A stretch of DNA of 64,000 nucleotides, from positions 15,283,143-15,347,142 of the forward strand of contig CM039502.1 in the NCBI GenBank assembly GCA_022432975.1, given 5' to 3'. This document shows positions 12,342-22,551 of this stretch, one piece after another. Origin of the DNA: Begonia masoniana. Taxonomy: Eukaryota > Streptophyta > Magnoliopsida > Cucurbitales > Begoniaceae. The notes under the pieces were generated by a model. That model had not been told where the DNA came from, ran no database searches, and saw only the letters and a program-made list of their open reading frames with translations. The translations under genes were made by a program, and so were the position numbers. Within the stretch, counting starts at the first letter, position 1; each line of letters begins with the position of its first letter.

Positions 12342-12879
12342 GATGCGATCAAACTCTTTATTTGAAACGTCAGATCGTCTTGCTTCTGAGAAGCGTGGAG
12401 TCTCTACTCACACTCGTCTTCACACTCAGCCGTCAGTCGCCGTCTGTCATTTTTAATGAATTTTCATAATCATTTTCCAAAGAATATTCGACTATTTTTG
12501 CTTTAATATCTTTCGAATAACTATATTATTTCCCAAAAAAAAATCGATGAGATTTCTTCTCTTATCGGTCTGCTTTTCACCTTATCATCCTCTGAACCGA
12601 TCGGTGTTCGAAGCTCCTTGTCTAGAGTTCTGGAGGTCGAATGCACCTCGATTTCTTTTTTTTTTTTCATATAAGTGATCGAATGCTCGAAGATCACCAT
12701 ATGCAGGAGTGGCATGTGAATACCAATCTAAATCGACATCAAAAGTTGTTGGCTCGTCTAGATCAACTACTGCAGGTGAATCAGAATCCATCGTCTTCGC
12801 TTATACAACAAAAAATCTCCGGAGCAAGACAATAATAGAGAGGTTGAGAGAGTTAGAGAAATGTGGGGTGGTGAGAATG

Positions 12880-13349
12880 GAGGGCGATAGCCTCCTTAAA
12901 TAGAACGGTCCCCCATTCTCCCACAGTTAACACTCGTGATCAATAATTGATCACGGGTGTCACTGTAGGAGAATGACTCACCGTTCTCAGAGAATAGTTA
13001 GCCGTTCTCCAGGGGCTGCGTTTGAGGGTGGAGACCCCGCGCACACGTTCGGGGCATGGGGAGAACGGGGGGTACGGTTAGGGTGGAGACTCCCCCAAAT
13101 GCACCCCTCGTTTCATTGCTCGAGGGGTGTCCACCTCCAAACACACCCTCATTCTCTCGTGTGTTGCACGTGGAGAACGCCCCGAATAGAACGGTTAGCC
13201 GTTCTCGGAGAACAGGGGGTTATCGGTTAACCGCTAGGAGTTTTTATGATAAGTTTTTGATAGTTTAAAGTTTATTTTTAGCATAAACTTATTTTGAGGG
13301 TTTTTTTTAATCTAAACCCAAACTTTGAGGGTTAAAATGATTTTAACCC
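12880..13349 (-). repeat. Right terminal inverted repeat of MULE copy A
   Basis: Read on the minus strand it aligns with 55156-55560: the outer palindrome, CCTCAAAGTTTG, TTTATACTAAAAATAAAC, GGTTA(A)CCGATAAC, GAACGGCTAACCGTTCT, GGGGCGTTCTCC and the TCTCCACCCTCAAACGCA block. The outermost element is a perfect palindrome (arms GGGTTAAAAT around one base) at 13329-13349. A second near-perfect palindrome (arms CGTGATCAAT, extended by ACAC/GTGT) lies at 12930-12960. TATTTAAGG near 12893-12901 is the likely TATA box of the transposase gene. Confidence 0.8.
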
Positions 13350-13619
13350 TTTAAAAAAATAGATTTTAAAGTAATTTTGTAAATAAGTTCACTCTCAAAA
13401 TATGAGAACTATAACAAAACAATTTTAGTTTGGTCTTTGGTCTACGAGAACAGCCCTGATCTCAGAGGAAAAAAAAAACGAGGGGTCGTTCTTCGAGAAC
13501 ATCCACACCGGCCTCTCGTTCTTCACTTTATAAATTAAATTTAAAATAGTTGCTACTTTAAAAAACATATCAAAGAATATTAAATTTGCTTGAGATTTTT
13601 ACTACATGTTCAGCATATC
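13350..13619. other. AT-rich intergenic DNA
   Basis: No reading frame, repeat boundary or RNA gene is recognisable. It separates the right end of MULE copy A from the foldback element. Confidence 0.4.
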
Positions 13620-14072
13620 ATGGAAAAATAATCTAAAAAATTTCGTGTTTTTTTTAAATTTGTACGATTTATTATAATTTTTTATATTTTTTTTATAAAG
13701 TAATTCATTACAATTGCGTATGTCATCTAAACATTCTGAAGCTTTCACAATAGACTCTCATTGTACTTCTAGTTAGAGCTGTAAAATAACTAGCAAAAAG
13801 AAGCTATCATACATTTATTCTTAAACTTTCATAAAAGATCAAATAAATAATTTTGACTCTAAAACTATAGATAAATGTATTAGAGCTTACTTTTGCTAGA
13901 TATTTTGCAGCTCTAAATAATAGTACAATGAGAGTCTATTGTGAAAGTTTCATAATTTGTAGATGAAATACGTAATTTTAATGAATTATTTTATAAAAAT
14001 AAATATAAAATATTATAATAAATCGTACGAGTATTTAAAAATCGCAAAACTTTCATAATTTTTCAATTTTAT
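13620..14072. mobile_element. Foldback / MITE-like element with about 200-bp inverted arms
   Basis: The left arm (about 13620-13822) and the reverse complement of the right arm (about 13870-14072) share TACGATTTATTATAAT, TAAAGTAATTCATTA, TTTCACAATAGACTCTCATT, GTAC-T-TTTAGAGCTG and ACATTTAT words in the same order, with moderate divergence. The spacer is about 45 bases and there is no coding sequence. RNA from either strand would fold into a long hairpin. No target duplication could be fixed and the family is not known. Confidence 0.7.
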
Positions 14073-14839
14073 CAACTAATTTCATAATTTTAATATACTG
14101 ATTTTGAATAGAAAACTTAGAGGTACAGCTTCAACTTCGTTGTTCTCTACAACTTATTTCTTAACATCACATAGAGTACACCGAACACTCTTTTATAAGC
14201 ACTCAACTTTTGATTTTCATTAACTCCAAAAGATGACTCCTCTTTAGCTTCAAGATGACTCCTCTTTAGCTTCTTAGAATCGAGAAAAAAGAGAAGAATT
14301 ATGTGGATCTCTTCCTTCCAAATGAGATTGTCTTCGACAAATGCATAGTTAAATTGTGACGACCCGAAACCGAACCCGATCGGAGTCCGGGATCGGAGCC
14401 ATCACTCCGGGACAGTGGACGGAAAAATGGTGACTATTTTTTTTTTTTGAACAGATCGGTCAAGACAGTGGACATTATACTTAAAAATATTTACAGAGAA
14501 ACGAAATCGAATGACAGGAAACATGCACTGTCATCGCAAACCCTAAAACGTAACTTTACAGAGAGGGAGAAACTACAGTGAGTAACAGAAAACATTTACA
14601 GGGAGAGAGAGAGAGTTCTCGGGTCAAGCAGAAAACAGAAATGAACTTAGTTTAAAAGAATTCAGGCTGGCGGAAGATTTAGTATAAAAAGAGCTTCGGT
14701 GGATTAAATAAAACAAAAGTGTACAGTGATAATCGGAAGGAGGAGAGTAAAACTGGGCAGAAAGGCAAAAGCTATCGGTGGATGTGAGCTATAAACAAGA
14801 ATTGAGTTCACCGGTAGGAACAGACAGTAAACGAAATCG

Positions 14840-15030
14840 GTAGAAGGAGATGACGTCAGCCGGAAGATGGATGACGTCACCAGAAGATGCAGGCAGTGAA
14901 CGAAATCGGTAGAAGGAGATGACGTCAGCCGGAAGATGGATGACGTCACCAGTAGATGCAGACAACAACGTAACCGACAGAAGGTGATGACGTCAGCCGG
15001 AAGATGGATGACGTCAGCCGATAGATGAAA
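14840..15030. promoter_or_regulatory. Cluster of TGACGTC motifs in solo LTR
   Basis: Six ATGACGTCA(G/C)C sites occur within 190 bases, in alternating GGAGATGACGTCAGCCGGA and GATGGATGACGTCACCAG contexts. TGACGTCA-type sequences are the known recognition core of plant bZIP/TGA factors, so this may be an LTR enhancer. Activity is not shown by sequence alone. Confidence 0.55.
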
Positions 15031-15967
15031 CTTTTAAGACAAACAGAAATGCACTTCTCACCGGTGGATGGAATCGGAAGATGCAGTTTTTAAGGCAAGA
15101 TTCGACAACTTTAACAGAAAGACCTACAAACAGAGAGTCTCAAAACAGGAGGCACAAAGGTTCCAAACCTTCAAAACCCGATTTCAAAACAGATTTTTGA
15201 GTCATACTCTACAAGTGACAGGGGTTCAGGAAAACAAACTGCATGGATGGCTCAAAAACTCGAGACCCTCCATGCACAACCCTAAAAGACAGATTTCAAA
15301 TACACGGTTCCAGAATATTTCAGAATACTTCAGAACATAATTCAACTGTCAAATACAGTATAAACAGAAGGCATGAAAGTTATAGACCTTCAATACTCGA
15401 TTCTAAACAAGGTTATGGAACATACTTTGCAAATGACAGGTTCAAGGAAACAGACTGCATGGATATTTCTCAAAACTAGAAGTCATCCATGCACAAACAA
15501 ATAAAAGCATCCCAGCAGTTTCAGAATAATTTCAATACATTTCAAGACATAAATACAACTGTCGAATACAAATGTTTTAGACATCAAGACAGGTTCAATA
15601 CATTACAGAGTTTTGACAGAGTTTTTCTAAAACCAAAACATCAGAATCTAATTAAAATTCACAGGCAGTATTTTCTCTTTCAAAAACTTAAACCTCAAAG
15701 CAGATATATGTCTGGCTGCAGCAACCACCCCATGAGCTCGATCCACCCTCTACATTAGATCATCATTTTGAGGAACAAGATCCTCGGTTTCGGGTTCAGT
15801 ACCTACATCAGAGAGTTCACCTATGAGTCTAAAACTCAGTAAGACATAATCAGTATGCAGTGATGCAAAATGCTATGCATGCCGTTTTTCAGAATACAGT
15901 GACAGTATAGAGCATTTAGTTACAGTGGCAGTAGAATTAAGTGGGGTTTATAGGGGAACTGGCAAAC

Positions 15968-16067
15968 AGTGGGGGAGGGGGAGGGTGCACTATCAGGCAC
16001 ATTCAGGGGTACAGTACAGTGGGGGAGGGGGAGGGTGCACTATCAGGCACATTCAGGGGACAGTAAA
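15968..16067. repeat. 50-bp G-rich tandem duplication
   Basis: GGGGGAGGGGGAGGGTGCAC begins at 15971 and 16021, each time followed by TATCAGGCACATTCAGGGG. The G-runs could in principle form G-quadruplex-like structures. It is non-coding and within the solo LTR. Confidence 0.85.
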
Positions 16068-16503
16068 CGGTAATCAGTAACAGTTCTGGGGCCAGTCCCC
16101 GTCCCGCACTTAACCTGGTACATTTCAGTCAGATTTTATCTTATTAATTTCAAACAGTGTACAGAAATCGGTTTTGCATGGATTTTCAGTAAAACGTGTA
16201 TGCATCACATTCTCAGTGCCTGAACCTATATCAGCAATCATCAGAAATAACAGGGCATATTGTGAGACAGAAAAACAGATAACTCAGAACGTGAACTGAA
16301 CAGACAACACAGCACACAAACTGAACAGAAGCTATAACATTTCTACCCAAAACTACCCGACAGAACAGGAACCCTAGTACCTCTGTGATGTAGGGCCTTA
16401 AGGGCCAACCTACAGTTATGAACTTACCTGTTTGCTGTAGAGTTGAAAGTCTTGAACGTGTTGCCTCAGTGATGCACGAACTTATACATGCATGTAACAT
16501 TAC

Positions 16504-17788
16504 TGTAACGACCCCTCATCCCAGCAAGATATTGTCCGCTCTGGGGATTGGGCCGCAGCCCAATATCCTCCCCTCACGGCTTTGTTTGGCGAGAGCACTT
16601 CCCGGAAGGTCACCCAACCTGGAATTACTCTCACCGGAGCACCTTTAACTTCGGAGTTCTTATGGGATCCGTTGTCAATTGAGCTCCAAAATGCGTCTTG
16701 CTATTTTTGGGAGGGATCTCTTACATATGTTTCATTTCCACATACTTCCCCAAGCGCTGTGGGATTGTGACGACCCTCTCTTTAGGACCCGGGATTCGCC
16801 TATACTCGAGTCCGGGATCCATACATCCCGCAACCCGAGGTTTGCCCCGCAGTCGTACACATACGTTCACATTCGGGTCATCACAATCACCCCCCCCAGG
16901 GGCCCAACGTCCTCGTTGGCCACAATTCCAGTTGGGTACAGGCTCTGATACCATTTGTAACGACCCCTCATCCCAGCAAGATATTGTCCGCTCTGGGGAT
17001 TGGGCTGCAGCCCAATATCCTCCCCTCACGGCTTTGTTTGGCGAGAGCACTTCCCGGAAAGTCACCCAACCTGGAATTACTCTCGCCGGAGCACCTTTAA
17101 CTTCGGAGTTCTTATGGGATCCGTTGTCAATTGAGCTCCAAAACGCGTCTTGCTATTTTTGGGAGGGATCTTTTACATATGTTTCATTTCCACATACTTC
17201 CCCAAGCGCTGTGGGATTGTGACGACCCCCTCTTTAGGACCCGGGATTCGCCTATACTCGAGTCCGGGATCCATACATCCCGCAACCCGAGGTTTGCCCC
17301 GCAGTCGTACACATACGTTCACATTCGGGTCATCACAATAACCCCCCCAGGGGCCCAACGTCCTCGTTGGCCACAATTCCGGTTGGGTACAGGCTTTGAT
17401 ACCATTTGTAATGACCCCTCATCCCAGCAAGATATTGTCCGCTCTGGGGATTGGGCCGCAGCCCAATATCCTCCCCTCACGGCTTTGTTTGGCGAGAGCA
17501 CTTCCCGGAAGGTCACCCAACCTGGAATTACTCTCGCCGGAGCACCTTTAACTTCGGAGTTCTTATGGGATCCGTTGTCAATTGAGCTCCAAAACGCGTC
17601 TTGCTATTTTTGGGAGGGATCTCTTACATATGTTTCATTTCCACATACTTCCCCAAGCGCTGTGGGATTGTGACGACCCCCTCTTTAGGACCCGGGATTC
17701 GCCTATACTCGAGTCCGGGATCCATACATCCCGCAACCCGAGGTTTGCCCCGCAGTCGTACACATACGTTTACATTCGGGTCATCACA
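16504..17788 (-). mobile_element. TRIM retrotransposon array: three LTRs, two minimal internal regions
   Basis: Three LTRs of exactly 382 bp (16504-16885, 16956-17337, 17407-17788), nearly identical, start TGTAA(C/T)GACCCC and end GGGTCATCACA. Between them are internal regions of only 70 and 69 bp (16886-16955, 17338-17406). On the minus strand each internal region has a tRNA-Met primer site (TGGTATCAGAGCC, or TGGTATCAAAGCC in the second) next to one LTR and a purine-rich tract (GGGGCCCCTGGGGGGG) next to the other. The whole array is bounded by ATTAC at 16499-16503 and 17789-17793, so it behaves as one insertion. There is no coding capacity, so movement would need enzymes from another element. 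Reading frames over it are artefacts. Confidence 0.95.
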
Positions 17789-19182
17789 ATTACTTACCTG
17801 ACGTCCTTGGTAAATTTATCTCAACTTGTACAAAATTGTATTCTTGTCAGCAGAACGTGGAAACCTAAACATCATAACATCATTCATAAGAACATAACCA
17901 ATTTACGTCCTCAGATTTCCGGCTAACATTAAGCTAAACTCCAAAATCAACAAGAGACACCAGTAGTGCTTAACATCCAAAGTCCAATAATAATAGAACT
18001 TAAATTCAAACCCAAAATAAGTGCATGAAATCTCCTAATTTCCAACAAGCAGACCAATGTCATAACCAAACCCGGATTTTGACCTAGAAATTGAGCCAAC
18101 TTCAAAATTCATAACTTTTACGATACACATCGAAACGACTTGATTCCAAAGGCCATGGTTTCCTTAAAGTGTCTAGTTTAACACACCAAAATAGTTTTTA
18201 AAATGGAAGTTGATAGGTTTGCCAACAATGGATAAACCCGAAACTGCCCTGCTTCTAATTCAAAATTTCAGACTTTCATCAAAATTTAACCAAGCTCAAA
18301 CCTTTTCTAATTCAACATTCAGCATAATTATTTAACATGTTTGAAGAAGCATAAATAGAGAACATTCAGCAAGGGACCTCCCATTTTCGTGCATTCATAA
18401 CAAATGCCAACATCCACCAACATACTTCACCACAATACACTAAATGTATTTCCCTTCCCAATCTATGGTCAATACCTTTATTTAAATTAGTCAAACGTCC
18501 AAATGGAGATAAAACCCAGCAAAACAACCAACATTACATGCAATTATTTAGGGTTTACAACTCTCTAAAGAAAATCTTCCACAAAATGCTTCCAAATGCA
18601 CACCACTCCCTCAACACAAATAACCCTAAGCTAACATCCACTCTTACCTTATTTTTCTTCAAAGATTGAAGCTCTGAGAAATGAGAAATCGTCGACTATG
18701 GAGGAAGGGCTGGAGAAATCGTGAAGAATAGAGAGAGGATGGGTGAGTGTGTGAACCGCTGGAGGAGAAGAAAGGAAATAGGGGGGGGGGGGGAGATTGT
18801 TTGCTGCAGAAGACAAACTTAAAGGGAGAGAAAAATGTGTTCTGGAGATGAAGAAAACTAAAGGAGTAAAGGGAGGGTGTTTGGCTGCTACGTAGAGAGA
18901 GAGAGAGAGAGAGAGAGATTAGAAATGTTTGGTTACATGGATTGTAGTGGCTTCATGAAGAAGCTTTGCATTTAATTCAACCTTAATTTAATTTATTAAG
19001 TTAATCCAATAAACCATATATCATATACATTTTAAATCCCTCTTTTAATTAATCCCTCTAAAAATCTAAAGTTTAGTTTCTCCATCCATTTATCTTTCGT
19101 TTGGGTAACTCCCTAAGATTTTGTGCGAAACTCTAAACACATAGCTAAAATATAGGGTAAAGTTTTCGGGTGTTACATAAAT

Positions 19183-20304
19183 AGAATATGAGAGAAGAGA
19201 GAGATATAACTATGGGTGTTATTCCATGAGCATGATGAATCAATCTCCATGCTTTGTTGTCTATACCCACCACCACTTTCTACCCACTACCTCTTTCTCT
19301 TTTCTAATTATTAATAGATATATTTCACTTAGCCTCACCAACATTGTTATTTTTACTCTTATGATTCTTTAAATATCCATCAACTCTCTACTTATAATTC
19401 GCCAAGCTAAACTTTGATATCATTCAATAACATCTACTAGTAATCAATGATAATTTGAACATAAAATACTAAGCATATATTATGAATTATGTTAAGATTT
19501 TCGCGTGTTACAGTAGGATTTGAATTTTGAACATATAAATCACATTATATTGAATAATTTTTTAGTATTTACTTTTTAATTTAAATTAACTTTATTTTAT
19601 ACGATTTTTTCGGTTCTGTCTGATTCCTAAATTTTAGAACTGAAATCCAAAACTAGATTTTTCAGTTCTTGAAACGTAGAACTGAAATTTAGTTCTCATA
19701 GCTTAGGAACCGAACCGAAACAGATCAAAACTGTTTGGCTTTGTTCAGTTTGAACACTCCTAGAAGGAAAATATAGAGGATTCTTTACAAATGACAAAAG
19801 TAGACAAGATAGATAATAATATTAATATATTGTGTTTTAATTCCATCGATCATTAGACACGTAAACATCAACAAGTATATTTAAATAGCATGAAGGGAGA
19901 TTAAACATTATATCACTCTTAATAATTATTACCACTTTGGGTATTTTTGTCATGTAAATTATATGGTATTGCCAAATTTATCTTCATTGTTAAAATAATT
20001 TAGAATAAAGTTAAGTCAAATAATTTTTTTTTTTTTGGATAAAAATGTTTTTAGTTGTCGTTTTGCAATGATCTTTTCAATTTATTACGTGAATTGTGAT
20101 TTTCTTATGAAGGTTATTTTTATTTTTAAATAATTATTTAATCTATTTTTCTATTAAATTTGATGAAAAAATCATGTGACAATTTTTCATTCATATCAGC
20201 CAAAAATATTCAATTTGAGTAAAGCGAGTCTTGTTTCTTTTAATTTTTAAACTAAATTAATTAAAAAATTATTTCTTTAAAAAATAATAAACTGACAATG
20301 AAAA
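19183..20304. other. AT-rich intergenic DNA
   Basis: No gene is visible. TTTCGCGTGTTACAG near 19498-19512 looks like the end of another LTR, but no matching start was found. The rest is AT-rich without clear repeats. Confidence 0.4.
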
Positions 20305-22546
20305 TGTGACGACCCTAAACCAGACCCGATCGGGATCCGGGATCGGAGCCATCACTCCGGGACAGTTAACAGAAAACGGGGACTATTTTTTTAAAAAAAC
20401 TTTATACTTTTAAAACATTTACAGAGGGGGAGAAAGTTCTCTGGATTCGAAAACAAACGGGAAAAACAGTTAACAGAATCGGAACGCAAAATGGATGATA
20501 GAAGGAAAGCATGAAGCGATGAAAACAAAAGTAAATAAACTGGCATAAAGCGTTGACGGAAGAAGCAGGCACCGAGTGGAATCGGTGGATGCAACCAGAA
20601 ACGATACCGGAAGATTTAGGCAGATGGCGTGGCCGGATGATGTGGATGACGTCATCGGCAGATACAGATAGTAAACATAATCGGCAGAAGGTGATGACGT
20701 CAGCCGGAATATGGATGACGTCACCGGCAGATACAGATAGTAGACGTAATCGACAGAAGGTGATGACATCATCGAAAGATAGATGACGTCATCAGCAGAT
20801 ATAGGCAGCAGATGGAATCGGAATGTGTGATGACGTCATCGGAAGATGTGATGACGTCATCGGCAGATATAGGCAGTAAACGGAATCGGCAGGAGGTGAA
20901 GTTTAGACGTAGTTTTAAAGGCAAAATTTACAACTTTTGACAGGAAAACATATAGACAGAGAGCTTAAAACAGACATAGAAGTCCCAGATTTCTCGGACC
21001 ACATCAAAACATGGATCTAGAACACAACAGAAAACATGACAGAAACTTAAGAAAGATCACACTACACGGATAGCTCTAAAACCAAAAACTATCCATGCAC
21101 AGACTAACAGAAAATATTCCAAACAAATTTCAGAATACTTCAAAACATAATTCAACTGTCAAATACAGAGGTTTTAAACATCAATACAGGTTCCATACAT
21201 CGTTTTACAAACCACAAAGTAGTACAGAACTGGACCTACATTTCAAATGTTTTAAAACTTCAAAAGATGGTACAATAATGGACATAACTTCAGAAAACAC
21301 ATTCTCACAGGATTAACTCTTGTCTGACTGCAGCAGCCAAACCCCGTGAGCTCGATCCTCCAACTACATCAGCTCGTCATTTTGAGGCGCAAGGTCCTCA
21401 TCTGGAGTATCCGTACCTACAACAGGGAGTTCATCTATGAGCCTAGAGCTCAGTAAGAACATGGAATGTAGTGTGCATATGCTATGCATGAACATTTTTA
21501 AATACAGGAACATTACATTACATTACATTTCACTTGACAGGAAGGTATAAGTGGGAAGAGGAGCTGGCGCAACAGGAGTACATGCAACAACAGGACATAA
21601 CAGGAGTACATGACAGGATGCCAGTCCTCGTCCACACTTAACCATACATTTCATTACAGGTTTTATCTTACTTAACTTCAAACCGTGTGCAGAAAACATT
21701 TTCATGACTTTCAGAGAAAACGTGTATGCATGAACATTCATAAACAGGCGACAGAATAATAAGCAGAATATAAAACAGAACACACTTAACCTAAAACATA
21801 ACCTATGGTTTAACTACCCAACAGAAATCCCGACAACATAAAAACCTAGTACCTCCTTATTGTAGGGCCTCAAAGGTCAAACCTATAAGTATGAACTTAC
21901 CTGTTGCTGCAGAGTTGATAATCCTGAACATCTCGGAAATGCTCGAACCTGTACATGCACGTTCAGAAAATAAACAAGCTGCAAATGCTAACAAATAAGT
22001 TAGAAGAATTTGTTCCAAACTCAATCAAACCGTTAGAAAACAAATCGGTGTGTTTTCATCCAAAAACAGTGAGTTTTACCAAAGTATCAAAATCCTTCAC
22101 TCCAACCAAAACTCACTTTAAACTTGTCCAAACTTATTAGCATTTAAAAGATGCTTACCCTAGTAGAAAAACAGAAAGGAGCTGAGGAGATCGAAGTAGC
22201 TTCGATGGCTGATTGTCGACTGGAAGAGAGAGTGCCGAGAAGAGAATGGGGAGGGAGCAGAGAAGTGAAATGAAGAGGGTTTCACGCAGGAAGAGGAACT
22301 TAACTTCTTCACCAAGTCGCCAGACGTCACTCAACCATTGGCTATCTCCCACCAACCTTAATTTCTCCCCAATTTACCCTTCCATGCAATTTAAACTTAG
22401 TGTTTAGTTTAGTTACACGTTAGTTTGGTTCTCCCTTCACTAAATGCTCCAACATTTTACAACGAAGTTGTTATCGTATTTATAGCAATTTAAATCCATA
22501 CAATAATTCAACAGATTATTATATGGCAAAAATGCCGGGTGTTACA
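20305..22546 (-). mobile_element. Solo LTR (2,242 bp), TSD GAAAA
   Basis: It starts TGTGACGACCCT, ends GCCGGGTGTTACA, and has perfect GAAAA flanks at 20300-20304 and 22547-22551. It is the same family as the LTRs at 9772 and 14355, sharing GATCGGAGCCATCACTCCGGGACAG with the latter and the ACATGACAGGATGCCAGTCC block with the former. No internal domain or coding region is present. Confidence 0.9.
20635..20870. promoter_or_regulatory. Second cluster of TGACGTCA motifs in solo LTR
   Basis: GATGACGTCATCGG(C/A)AGAT and close variants occur about six times, plus one decayed GATGACATCATC. They are interleaved with AATCGGCAGAAGG repeats. They match the cluster at 14840-15030 in the related LTR, suggesting a retained regulatory array rather than chance. 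Confidence 0.55.
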
Positions 22547-22551
22547 GAAAA

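Larger units (their letters stand above)
7942..12791 (-). pseudogene. mudrA-type MULE transposase pseudogene, split by a solo LTR
   Basis: It reads leftward from ATG at 12791 (MDSDSPAVVDLDEP). An N-terminal part spans 12791-12347 with a shift at a poly-A run, then comes the inserted LTR (9772-12341), then 9771-9178, an intron with GT at 9177-9176 and AG at 8884-8883, and a last exon from 8882 to about 7942. Recognisable pieces are ENRHARAKL, a PSIAKRAKN/EQYKLVWSYVAEI block, the DDE-region motif LDGCHLKG, WTWFLQ and GWTIISNRQK before the intron, the C2H signature HRYCLMH, LNNLCELFNA, a SWIM zinc finger (CNC...GISCVHSIPCMH) and a C-terminal CSICRQKVHNSRTC knuckle. Several in-frame stops (after RAEM, and in CAG/TGG codons) and frameshifts make it non-functional. 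Transcription would start in the right terminal inverted repeat. Confidence 0.9.
923..13349. mobile_element. Two-gene Mutator-like element, copy A (disrupted by four insertions)
   Basis: The left part (923-1069 and 3152 onward) matches MULE copy B at 55.5-59.7 kb. The right end (about 12880-13349), read as its reverse complement, matches the left end of copy B over roughly 450 bases, so these are long terminal inverted repeats. Gene B (+) starts from the left terminal region and the mudrA-type transposase gene (-) starts from the right one, so they converge as in maize MuDR. Subtracting the LTRs at 1075, 5356, 5765 and 9772 leaves about 5.2 kb, close to autonomous MuDR-like elements. The outer part of the left inverted repeat is missing and no 9-bp target duplication was found, so exact ends are uncertain. 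Confidence 0.75.
14355..19177 (-). mobile_element. Solo LTR (about 3.5 kb without its nested TRIM), TSD TAAAT
   Basis: It starts TGTGACGACCCG, ends TTTTCGGGTGTTACA, and is flanked by perfect TAAAT copies at 14350-14354 and 19178-19182. It is the same family as 9772 and 20305 (GATCGGAGCCATCACTCCGG near the start, the GCTGCAGCAACC...CATGAGCTCGA block, TGTAGGGCCTTAAGGG). It contains the TRIM array at 16504-17788. The part right of the TRIM (17794-19177) is longer than in the 20305 copy and may be a subfamily difference or another old insertion. A 14-G run near 18781 and a (GA)n tract at 18894-18918 lie in it. There is no protein-coding content. Confidence 0.85.

Noticed and set aside
16698..17673. 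Long frames (174 and 180 codons) over the TRIM array
   Set aside because: They repeat with the LTR unit, occur in several frames and both strands, and lie wholly inside non-coding TRIM LTRs.
18779..18796. 14-base G run
   Set aside because: A homopolymer of this length may be an assembly or sequencing artefact; no structure or gene depends on it.
19498..19512. Possible end of another LTR (CGCGTGTTACAG)
   Set aside because: No matching TG start, target duplication or second copy was found nearby.
9772..22546. LTRs at 9772, 14355 and 20305 as the two ends of one full-length element
   Set aside because: 14355 and 20305 each have their own perfect and different target duplication (TAAAT, GAAAA), 9772 sits inside the MULE transposase, and no pol or gag sequence lies between any pair.
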